Assembly (NCBI RefSeq): GCF_932526225.1
Contig: NC_064047.1
Location: 14,667,121 to 14,731,120 of the forward strand
Direction: 5' to 3'
Origin: Nematostella vectensis
Lineage: Eukaryota > Cnidaria > Anthozoa > Actiniaria > Edwardsiidae
Length of the DNA: 64,000 bases
Part shown: positions 9,466 through 18,900 of the stretch, piece by piece
Layout of the letters: each line of letters begins with the position of its first letter
How positions within the stretch are numbered: position 1 is the stretch's first letter
Program-made: the position numbers and the translations under genes
Notes under the pieces: model-generated
Told to the model about the DNA's origin: nothing
Seen by the model: only the letters and a program-made list of their open reading frames with translations
Databases searched by the model: none

Positions 9466-10180
9466 CCGTCTGTCGCTTCAACATCCTCTCCCCCAAGCGC
9501 TTCTTCCATGTCTCAAAATCCACCCAATATAGATCCAACCCAAGTCGTGCCACCCTCAAACACAACTCAAGTTGTCCCGCCCCCAAACATTACTCACCCC
9601 AGCAATCAGCCTTTTATTCCCCAAGCAAGTAACTTCAACTCCTATAGCACACGTCTAGCTGAACTTGCCCGTGTTTAGTGGGGACCCGTTGGAGTGGATG
9701 ACCTTCTGGGATTCCTTTAATGTAGCTGTTCACAGCAAGCCAGGCTTGCCTGATGTAGACAAGTTTAATTACCTGAAGGCCCAGGTTTCAGGGGAGGCAG
9801 AGCAAGCAATTGGGGGCTACCTAATTTCAGGGGATAATTATGTGAAGGCACTGGCCACTCTCAAGGAACGTTTTGGGCAAACACACGAATGAGTGACGAA
9901 TGCTCATATGACTGCCCTATTAGATCTGCAATATCCCACAAGCAATGTGGAGAGCTTGCGCCCCTTTTGTGATGCATTGGAAACCAATATTTGAGCACTA
10001 GAAGCCCTCGGCAAGTCCCAAGACTCCTTTGGGGAACTCCTTATTCCTGTTATTTTAGGAAAACTCCCTACTGAAACCAAGCGCAACCTAGCCAGGACAC
10101 AACAAGGGGGGGACTGGACCATACAAGGTCTGAGGGAAGCTCTTAAGCATGAGCTTAAGGTTTTAGAAGCAGGATTCCCC
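9466..10180 (+). pseudogene. BEL/Pao-type gag, broken
   Basis: A Ser/Pro/Val-rich leader (repeated VVPPSN) is followed, in a shifted frame from about 9665, by LPVFSGDPLEWMTFWDSF. This is a hallmark of DUF1759-type BEL/Pao gag. A TGA at 9890-9892 and another near 9992 interrupt the frame, and capsid-like sequence continues between them (LLDLQYPTSNVESLRPFC). Confidence 0.78.
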
Positions 10181-10186
10181 CTCCTG

Positions 10187-11191
10187 TTGGAATCTACACC
10201 CACAGCCTCATTCTTTACCGGGGTAAAGGGGCCTCATCCCCAGGGGAAAGGCAAGCCCAAGGTCATTCAGTGCGTTTACTGTAAAGGGAAGCACAGTACA
10301 CATAACTGCGCCACCGTTTCTGACCCTAAGGCAGGGAAGGGCATTGTTGTCAAACTAAGGCTCTGTTATAATTGCCTTTCATCCTCCCATATCAGCTCCA
10401 AATGCACATCAAAGTTTCGCTGCCGTCAGTGCGGAGGTAAACGTCACACCACAATTTGTGAGAGAGACAAAGGACAAGGTCCTCCCCCTGGGAACAAGGA
10501 GCCCCCACCCCAAGCAGATCCATCCCAGTCGGTTCATACCACATTAGCACCAGCACACCCCTATGGCATCCCCCATGAGTATCCAATACTTCTAAAAACT
10601 GCCGTAAGCCATGTCAGGGTTGGAAATACTAGCAGGGAGGTGAACATACTTCTCGATGAGGGCGCGCAACGCTCCTTCATTACTAAGAAACTCGCTGACG
10701 AACTCGGCGCAAAGCCTATTTCAAGGGAGAATATCTCCATGTCTGCCTTCGGGGCAACAGAAAACTCCCTTAGGAAACTAGAAGTTACAAATGTTGAAGT
10801 AATCAGTGAGCAAGGGGATAGGATTCCTCTCCGGGTGCTTGTTGTTCCACATATAGCCACCCCCCTGCAATGCAAACATCACACAGATGTCAGTAACATA
10901 CCCGACCTGAAAGGATTTAAATTAGCACACCCAGTGTCCAGTGGTAATTTCGAGATCAACTTGTTAATTGGTGCTGACCATTACTGGGACATTGTACAAG
11001 ATAAGATTATCCGAGGGGAAGAGGGGCCCACAGCTATGCAGTCCAAATTGGGCTATCTACTATCTGGTCCTGTAAGTGCCAGGGGGGTGCAGGGCAATGT
11101 GATTAATATATTTCACATTTCAGCCCACCAAGATGAATTTGATCTACAGCAATTTTGGTCCCTAGAGTCAATGGGCATCACCCAATGCTGA
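10187..11191 (+). CDS. BEL/Pao-type gag-pol segment: zinc knuckles and aspartic protease
   Basis: Cysteine clusters CVYCKGKHSTHNC, LCYNCLSSSHISSKC and CRQCGGKRHTTIC lie within residues 28-92. They are followed by the Pao-type protease (peptidase A17/DUF1758): NILLDEGAQRSFITKKLA near residues 152-169 and INLLIGADHYWDIV near 258-271. The frame ends at 11191 and RT continues shifted. Confidence 0.8.
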   Translation: MESTPTASFFTGVKGPHPQGKGKPKVIQCVYCKGKHSTHNCATVSDPKAGKGIVVKLRLCYNCLSSSHISSKCTSKFRCRQCGGKRHTTICERDKGQGPPPGNKEPPPQADPSQSVHTTLAPAHPYGIPHEYPILLKTAVSHVRVGNTSREVNILLDEGAQRSFITKKLADELGAKPISRENISMSAFGATENSLRKLEVTNVEVISEQGDRIPLRVLVVPHIATPLQCKHHTDVSNIPDLKGFKLAHPVSSGNFEINLLIGADHYWDIVQDKIIRGEEGPTAMQSKLGYLLSGPVSARGVQGNVINIFHISAHQDEFDLQQFWSLESMGITQC

Positions 11192-11210
11192 CCCCCCTGA
11201 GAAGAACTTC

Positions 11211-12089
11211 TTGACTAATTACCAGGCCACCTCGATCACTAGAGACGACGACGGCACATACATTGCTTGGTTTCAATGGAAGGAAGAGCACGCCCCTCTC
11301 CCAACTAACTTCAGTATCTGCGAGAGACGCACAAGGGCTACCGCACGACGACTTCACCAGACACCAGATTTGATGAAGAGTTATGACGACATCATCAAGG
11401 AACAAGAGGCCAGAGGGTTCATTGAGAAGGTTAGCAATCCTGACCCGTCTGACAACGCCCACTACATACCCCACCACCATGTAAAAAAGGAGTAATCGAC
11501 CACGCCCATTCGTATTGTCTTCGATTGTAGTTGTCACCAGGCCCCCTCGACCCCAAGTCTGAACGACTGCCTAGAGGTCGGTTCACCTTACCTAGCCGAC
11601 ATGGGCTCGATTTTAGTGCCGTTTCGCGCCCACGCTATTAGAATTTCCACTGATATAGAAAAAGCTTTCCTCTATGTACGTCTCAGTGAAGCTGACCGCG
11701 ACATGACACGGTTCCTATGGCTCTCCGATCCCAGTGACCCCGAAAGTGCGTTCCAGACCTACCGTTTCAAGTCGGTCCTTTTTGGCTCCGCGAGCTCCCC
11801 CTTTATGCTGAATGCTGCCCTTCAAACACACCTTGATAATCATAAGACACCAGTCACACAGGACATGAGGGACAATCTCTATGTTGACAACATCATCACC
11901 GGCTGTGAAACACACCAAGAGGCCCTGAGTTACTATGACGAATTAATAAGTGTCATGACTGAAGCCAAGTTCAACTTACGGTCTTGGGCATCCAATAGTC
12001 AACCCCTTCTCCATCATGCTGCCCTTGATGGAGTGAATGATGCCAACCGCGACAGTGTCAATGTTCGACACGCTAACACTTGCATGTAA
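11211..12089 (+). pseudogene. BEL/Pao-type reverse transcriptase, broken
   Basis: RT homology runs through a TAA at 11493-11495 and a later frame. Visible motifs are ICERRTRATARRL, IRISTDIEKAFLYVRL (first catalytic Asp), and the active-site equivalent NLYVDNIITGC near 11876. That site reads YVDN rather than YVDD. Loss of the second Asp fits a dead enzyme. Confidence 0.8.
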
Positions 12090-12199
12090 AGAATTACCAG
12101 CACCTGACGACACTCTTGTCACAAAGCGAGAGATCTTAAGGTAGTCATCTAAGATCTATGACCCACTAGGCCTCATCTCAATCCGCGCTAAGATCCTTA

Positions 12200-12510
12200 T
12201 CCATGACCTCTGGAAGTTAAACGTAGATTGGGATGAACCCCTGAATGGGGAGATACGAACTCGCTGGCTCAGCATTGCGCAAGAAATCCGACAATCAACC
12301 AATCATACTATTCCTAGATGCTATCTCAGCAATCGGTCAGCCAACGAGACGACCCAGCTGCGTGTGTTCGTGGATGCTAGCCCGAAAGCCTACGGAGCTG
12401 TGGCATACATACGGCAGGCCAATCAGACTCCCTTTGTGATGGCGAAGTCACGTGTCGCTCCAGTAAAGGAACTGTCACTCCCCAGACTAGAATTGATGGC
12501 AGCAGAACGT
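12200..12510 (+). pseudogene. BEL/Pao-type RNase H remnant
   Basis: LRVFVDASPKAYGAVAYI and VAPVKELSLPRLELMAA (12358-12507) are RNase H landmarks of BEL/Pao elements. The rest of RNase H and the integrase zinc finger are missing; the next residues already belong to the second half of the integrase core. Confidence 0.75.
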
Positions 12511-13410
12511 AGATTCGCAAGCCGCCAGTCCATTCCAGACGTTATCATTTCTGATAATACCAGTACCTACCAATCAGCGGCTGCTGAACTCGAGCACCTG
12601 TTTAATTCACCAACGCTCAAACAGGAGCTCGGCAAACAAGGGATAGAATGAAAGTTCATCCCGAAGAGAGCTCCATGGTATTGAGGGTTTTGGGAGAGGA
12701 TGATCGGCCTCACGAATACGACGCTGAAGAAAGTCCTTGGCCGAGCATCCATCAACTTAGTCACTCTCCAGACGGTTGTCATGGAAATTGAGGCTATCCT
12801 GAATGACCGCCCACTAACATATGTCTCTCCTGACATAAATGATGAAGACCGTCTCACATCATCCCATCTACTGTATGGAAGAAGTCTCCCACATCCTGAC
12901 ACTGATGCGGACGATCTAACTGACCCGAGCTATGGAAACGATGCTCATCTCCGAAGGGATGCTACTCGTGTAGCACTAGTTATACAACACTTCTGGCAGC
13001 GCTGGAAGCAGGAGTACCTCACTTCGCTGCGGTGCTTCCATGGCGCAACAGGTGGCAGCGGTGAAACACGCATCAAGATAGGAGACGTTGTCCAGATCCA
13101 CAGCGAGAAGAAGAGGCTGAATTGGAAACTAGGCGTAGTGGAAGATCTTATTAGAGGTGCCGACGGATGTGTACGGGCTGTAACCTTAAAAACAGCTAAG
13201 GGTCACACGAACAGACCTATCTCCAAGCTATATCCCCTTGAGATTACTACTGATGTTGTGGAAGCTGCAGACGCGCAGACGGGAGGTCAGCTCCGGTCCA
13301 ACCAACCTATCAGGAGAAGCATGCGAATCACAGCTGCCACAAGGGACCGCATCGCAGACTGGGCCCGGCAACTACGCGCCCCCCCGGAGGATGTCTCAAC
13401 TCATATATAA
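12511..13410 (+). pseudogene. BEL/Pao-type integrase, C-terminal half
   Basis: VIISDNTSTYQSA marks the second catalytic Asp region. After a TGA near 12651 and another stop, an open frame from 12700 continues with ILNDRPLTYVSPD, the HFWQRWKQEYL motif, and GDVVQIHSEKKRLNWKLG. These are typical of the integrase end of BEL/Pao. It ends at 13410. Confidence 0.8.
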
Positions 13411-14394
13411 CTGACATTCATAGATTGACATTATCGTTATTATTCTTATTGGGTTTCCTGTGGACATGATATCTTTCAAGGCATGGTTTTCAATTCTCAT
13501 GTCTTCCAGTCTTTAGCATTTATCCTGGCCCTCAGGTAGTCCCTGGTTCATAACAGAGTGACTTTCAAAACAATCTTTTCATCAAGACATTTATAATCTG
13601 ACTAATTTCCACAACTATTTGAAAAAATAAATAAACACATGAGATGCAAGATGCAGACAATAACAACAATACATGTTGGCAAAGGGGTTGAATTTTTTTT
13701 TCATCCTCGGTAAGGAAAATTTCTGTTGTAAGTTGAAAGTTATTTTGTGTAGGGAAAGCCCAGGGGGTGGGGGGCGCCACCCACCACGAAAAAATTAGGT
13801 CCACTTTTTTGTATTTCAGCTGCGTGAGCTAAAAAATAAATATTAAAATAAAATAAAAAAAATACTAGGCAAATACCTCTATCCAATCTTGATATTCCCA
13901 AATGTAAGACAGCAATTTGGAGTAAAAGCATCGCATTTCAGAAAGACTTTGGATCGATCTTCTTATTTTGCGTCTGAATTCGCTATGGACGGCAGCGCAC
14001 GAGACTAGGGGCTTCGGAATAGTGCATCCCCTGATCTACCTATCCTAGGGCCCGTGATCGGATCACCTGTGCTAAAATGAAATATTTATCCTTCTTGATG
14101 TTGTTTAATTCACGTTCATTTCTGATATACACCGAAATAGCAAGTCCATCGATTGCTGTCCTCCATGTTCCATGTTGTTGTAACATGATTATTTTATCAG
14201 ATTAAGTATTTTTTTCATAGTTTTATTGAGAAAATCTAATAAATTCTCGTCAACTCATTAATTTATTTGCTTATTTGTTTGCTTATGTATTGATTTATTT
14301 ATAAGCAATATTTAGGCTAGGAGCTTCAGTTCAACAAAGGCTGGTTTGAATTAAGTCTTCAGCGATGATGCCTCTGCATTTACATAACAACTTC
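13411..14394. other. Non-coding spacer with a dispersed-repeat fragment
   Basis: No gene is recognised. About 13745-13815 (GGGGGCGCCACCC and AAAAAATTAGGTCCAC) resembles, in inverse orientation, the middle of the TIR element at 51952-52275, which also has GGACCTAATTTTTTC next to G/C runs. The rest is AT-rich. Confidence 0.45.
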
Positions 14395-14607
14395 TTATAG
14401 AAAACAATTTTCAATATAACTCAAATTTGCCCCCTGATCAGCATGTGATTCTGACGGTCTGGCCACGGGCAAACCAGACGAAATGTTCGTGTATCGAATA
14501 TTATCTTCAATTTGTTTACCGAATACGTCTGTAATAAAGCCAATTTCTTGAAGTTGTTGTCGGAGACTGGGCGCAATACAGAATACAATGGTCTCAGCGG
14601 TTGCCAT
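14395..14607 (-). CDS. Short unrecognised ORF (70 codons)
   Basis: An ATG in a reasonable context (TGCCATGG) opens a frame reading MATAETIVFCIAPSLRQQLQ, which looks protein-like but is not a family I recognise. Its second half lies in the left arm of an inverted repeat (14463-14562), and the same peptide region is partly repeated in the right arm. It could be a transposon fragment or a first exon. Confidence is low. Confidence 0.2.
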   Translation of the reverse strand: MATAETIVFCIAPSLRQQLQEIGFITDVFGKQIEDNIRYTNISSGLPVARPSESHADQGANLSYIENCFL

Positions 14608-15078
14608 GGCATTTTCTTTTCTTTTGTGTCCAGGACCCGACCGCGCTCAGGTGACCGTTTGTCAGCACCCTGGAAGAACGATAAATTCCGACTTTGCAGC
14701 CAAAAATTGCAGGGAAATTCTGGTTGGATTATTCTGGTTTGGATTATTTTCTTCAGAATATGTGTTGAGAAATTATTCATCTATGGCATATAGGATTCTG
14801 AAGGGAAAAGTTGTCCGTTCTCTGCCGAAAAATTTGCCTCGAAGAGTCAAAGTTATGATTGCCAGGGCGTGGAGCGTCTTAGCCTGTTGTATTTTATTAC
14901 GAGTGGCGAGGAGGTGAACCGAGTTGAGGGAGGAAAATCTGTTATGAATCACGGCTAAAACGGAACCAGATCAATCTATGACAACAACTTCAAGAAACTG
15001 GCTTTATTACAGATATATTCGGTAAACAAATTAAAGATAATATTCGATACACGAACATTTCGTCTGGTTTGCCCGTGG
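14463..15078. repeat. Inverted repeat with ~100-bp arms (14463-14562 / 14980-15078)
   Basis: The left arm begins CCACGGGCAAACCAGACGAA and ends AAGTTGTTGTC. The right arm is its near-perfect reverse complement, beginning GACAACAACTTCAAGAAA and ending TTTGCCCGTGG. The spacer is about 417 bp and contains no recognised gene. Confidence 0.8.
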
Positions 15079-15189
15079 TCTGGCCAAATGTGCATTGGTT
15101 TCATTTGCAAAGATGCGGATCCCATACTTCTGTCGGCTTGGCCTATGAAGGTTTCGCTCGTAACTATATCGGCGACAATCGTACTTTAG

Positions 15190-15545
15190 CGGTACAGCAG
15201 GGTATCTGTTGGACTATTGCTAGCACCAATGTTGGTCCAATTTCGGAACAGCAGGGTATCTTGTTCGACTATTGCTAGCACCAATGTTTGTCCCCTGTCG
15301 GAACAGCAGGGTATCTTGTTCGACTATTGCTAGCACCAATGTTTGTCCCCTGTCGGAACAGCAGGGTATCTGTTCTACTATTGCTAGCACCAATGTTGGT
15401 CCCATTTCGGAACAGCAGGGTATCTTGTTCGACTATTGCTAGCACCAATGTTGGTCCCCTGTCGGAACAGCAGGGTATCTTGTTCGACTATTGCTAGCAC
15501 CAATGTTGGTCCCCTGTCGGAACAGCAGGGTATCTGTTCTACTAT
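15190..15545. repeat. 54/55-bp minisatellite, about 7 copies
   Basis: Units start CAGCAGGGTATCTTGTTCGA and contain ACTATTGCTAGCACCAATGT. Copies start at 15195, 15249, 15304, 15359, 15413, 15468 and 15523. It is not linked to an exon that I can identify. Confidence 0.9.
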
Positions 15546-15780
15546 TGCTCATGTCTGCCTAATTCGATAATTAGATAAATCAGTCATCCTCACTCGTATC
15601 TGAGTCGGAGCCATCTTGACTTCGCCGCGCTACAAATACAGTATCTTAATCAATAATAACCAATGTTAATAACAATAATACTTATAGTAACAAAAACAAA
15701 AATAATAATAGCCATACTAAAATATTAATAATCAATAATCCTAGATACACAAACAAAGAGAACGAACAAGGTCGATTGTT
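15546..15780. other. AT-rich sequence downstream of DCAF6
   Basis: It contains AT-rich simple stretches such as AATAATAACC. No gene is seen. It lies just beyond the DCAF6 poly(A) signal. Confidence 0.5.
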
Positions 15781-15786
15781 TTTATT
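15781..15786 (-). terminator. Poly(A) signal of DCAF6
   Basis: AATAAA on the minus strand starts about 20 bases after the DCAF6 stop codon. If used, the 3' UTR is very short. Confidence 0.6.
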
Positions 15787-15805
15787 GATCGCTAGACTCT
15801 ACTGC

Positions 15806-15964
15806 TCACGTGATAAGGTCACGAGCAGATGATTGGAGGGGGTTATCACGTGACTCACCAAAGCGTGCGTGGTTGAGAGATGCGAGCATGCGCAGCATGA
15901 AGGACGCTGGTACTGTGATCGTGTCTCGACTCTCCTCCAGCATCTTCTCGTTGCGTTTGATGAT
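15806..15964 (-). CDS. DCAF6: DCAF6 exon 13 (C-terminus)
   Basis: 53 codons including the stop: [20 protein letters not shown] then [14 protein letters not shown], matching the conserved C-terminal helix of vertebrate DCAF6. Acceptor ATCGTAG, TGA at 15806-15808. The acceptor is the seed of the 44-bp array upstream. Confidence 0.93.
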   Translation of the reverse strand: MIKRNEKMLEESRDTITVPASFMLRMLASLNHARFGESRDNPLQSSARDLIT

Positions 15965-18900
15965 CTACGATAACAACAGATACCAAACATCAGACAGCAG
16001 ACAATGATCTACGATAACAACAGATACCAAACATCAGACAGCAGACAATGATCTACGGTAACAACAGATACCAAACATCAGACAGCAGACAATGATCTAC
16101 GATAACAACAGATACCAAACATTAGACAGCAGACAATTATCTACGATAACAACAAATACCAAACATTACACAGCAGACAATGACCTACGATAACAACAAA
16201 TACCAAACATCAGACAGCAGACAATGATCTACGATAACAACAGATATCAAACATTAGACAGCAGACAATGATCTACGATAACAACAGATACCAAACATCA
16301 GACAGCAGACAATGATCTACGATAACAACAAATACCAAACATTAGACAAGAGACATTGATCTACGATAAAAACAGATATCAAACAGATATCAACAGACAA
16401 TGATCTACTATAACAACAACAGACAATTATTTACGATAACAACAGATATCAAACATTAGACAACAGACAATGATCTACGATATCAACAGATATCAAACAC
16501 TAGACAATGATCTACGATAGCAAAAACAGACATTAGACAATAGACAATGCTCTATGATAACAACAAACAATAGACAATGATGCACGATAACAAAAAAAGA
16601 AAATTGACAATGATGTACGATAACAACAACAGACAACTAACATTAGACTGAGGGTCTTTTGACCTCGTCTAGTTAACTGAGTGACTTCCTTACCTCGTCT
16701 AGTTTACCAAGTGACTTCCTTACCTCGTCTAGTTTACCAAGTGACTTTCTTACCTCGTCTAGTTCACTGAGTGACTTCCTTAGCTTATCTAGTTCACTGA
16801 GTGACTTCCTTACCTCGTCTAGTTTACCAAGTGACTTCCTTACCTCGTCTAGTTCACTGAGTGACTTCCTTACCTCGTCTAGTTTACTGAGTGACTTTAT
16901 TAGCTCATCTAGTTCACTGAGTGACTTCCTTACCTCATCTAGTTCACTGAGTGACTTCCTTACCTCGTCTAGTTCACTGAGTGACTTCCTTACCTCGTCT
17001 AGTTCACTGAGTGACTTCCTTACCTCGTCTAGTTCACTGAGTGACTTCCTTACCTCGTCTAGTTCACTGAGTGACTTCCTTACCTCGTCTAGTTCACTGA
17101 GTGACTTCCTTACCTCGTGTAGTTCACTGAGTGACTTCCTTACCTCGTCTAGTTCACTGAGTGTCTTCCCCACCCCGTCTAGTTTACCAAGTGACTTCCT
17201 TACCTCGTCTAGTTTACCAAGTGACTTCCTTACCTCGTCTAGTTCACTGAGTGACTTCCTTACCTCGTCTAGTTCACTGAGTGACTTCCTTACTTCGTCT
17301 AGTTCACTGAGTGTCTTCTACACCTCGTCTAGTTTACCAAGTGACTTCCTTACCTCGTCTAGTTTACCAAGTGACTTCCTTACCTCGTCTAGTTCACTGA
17401 GTGACTTCCTTACCTTGTCTAGTTTACTGAGTGACTTCCTTACCTCGTCTAGTTCACTGAGTGTCTTCCTTACCTCGTCTAGTTCACTGAGTGTCTTCCT
17501 TACCTCGTCTAGTTCACTGAGTGACTTCATTAGCTCATCTAGTTCACTGAGTGACTTCCTTACCTCGTCTAGTTTACTGAGTGTCTTCTACACCTCGTCT
17601 AGTTCACTGAGTGTCTTCTACACCTCGTCTAGTTTACCAAGTGACTTCCTTACCTCGTCTAGTTTACCAAGTGACTTCCTTACCTCGTCTAGTTCACTGA
17701 GTGACTTCCTTACCTTGTCTAGTTCACTGAGTGTCTTCCTTACCTCGTCTAGTTTACCAAGTGACTTCCTTACCTCGTCTAGTTCACTGAGTGACTTCCT
17801 TACCTCGTCTAGTTTACTGAGTGACTTCCTTACCTCGTCTAGTTCACTGAGTGTCTTCCCCACCTCGTCTAGTTTACCAAGTGACTTCCTTACCTCGTCT
17901 AGTTTACCAAGTGACTTCCTTACCTCGTCTAGTTCACTGAGTGTCTTCCCCACCTCGTCTAGTTTACCAAGTGACTTCCTTACCTCGTCTAGTTCACTGA
18001 GTGACTTCCTTACCTCGTCTAGTTCACTGAGTGTCTTCCCCACCTCGTCTAGTTTACCAAGTGACTTCCTTACCTCGTCTAGTTCACCAAGTGACTTCCT
18101 TTCCTCGTCTAGTTTACCAAGTGACTTCCTTACTTCGTCTAGTTTACTGAGTGACTTCCTTAGCTTACCAAGTGACTTCCTTACCTCGTCTAGTTCACTG
18201 AGTGATTTCCTTACCTCGTCTAGTTCACTGAGTGACTTCCTTACCTCGTCTAGTTCACTGAGGGTCTTCCTTACCTCGTCTAGTTCAAGAGGGTCTTCCT
18301 TACATCGTCTAAATCACCTAGTGATTAAGGGTCTTCCTTACCTCGTCTAGTTCACCAAGTGGCTGAGGGTACTCTAGTGACGGTGACCAGAGCTTGATAT
18401 CATAATCGATTCCACTGGATGCCAGGACTAAGAAGGAATAAGTTGTGATATTGGTGATCTTATTTGGTTAGTTCAAATAAAAAATATCAGATTTGCTTTT
18501 ATCAACAAATCATGTAAATTAAAACGATTAAAATTTAAAACTTATCTCAGGTTGGTAATGGGGGGAGTTCGCCTTTTCTCAAAATTTGTCATATCTCTGC
18601 AAGAAATATCGATGAAAACAGCCCTAACATTGATACTGAGGAACTCCTTAGTTCTGGTAGCTCTTAAACACTAACAAGAATTTCAAATAATATTGCCGAA
18701 TATAACCAAAACAATAGGACGTTTTCCGGTAAGCGAGGTTTGAGATGCTAATGAGCTTTCAGAATGCGAAAGTTTCGCTCGCCATTTTAAGATCTGCTCT
18801 GTGCTTACGTGGTTTAAGGAGCAAAGTCGAGCAAATCTAAATCTAAATGACAATGAATTTGAAATTAAGGAACAGAGAGCAAATATTTTTAAATATATTT

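Larger units (their letters stand above)
9430..13410 (+). mobile_element. BEL/Pao-type LTR retrotransposon, decayed internal region
   Basis: Gag (DUF1759-like), three CCHC-type clusters, a Pao-type protease, RT, RNase H remnant and integrase C-terminal half follow in order on the plus strand, with several stops and frameshifts. I could not find flanking LTRs or a target duplication. A large in-place deletion fuses RNase H directly to the second half of integrase near 12510. It starts about 250 bp right of the gypsy-type element. Confidence 0.82.

Noticed and set aside
9185-13560. LTRs flanking the BEL/Pao-type region
   Set aside because: I compared the flanks by eye and found no direct repeat; the element seems to have lost its LTRs or they lie beyond recognition.
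15190-16645. Regularly spaced repeats that might suggest a CRISPR array
   Set aside because: The units are head-to-tail with no unique spacers, and the genome is eukaryotic.
16673-18350. Long frames on both strands ([10 protein letters not shown] and [10 protein letters not shown] repeats)
   Set aside because: A 30-bp period keeps frames open; the sequence is the exon 12 donor array and not an independent gene.
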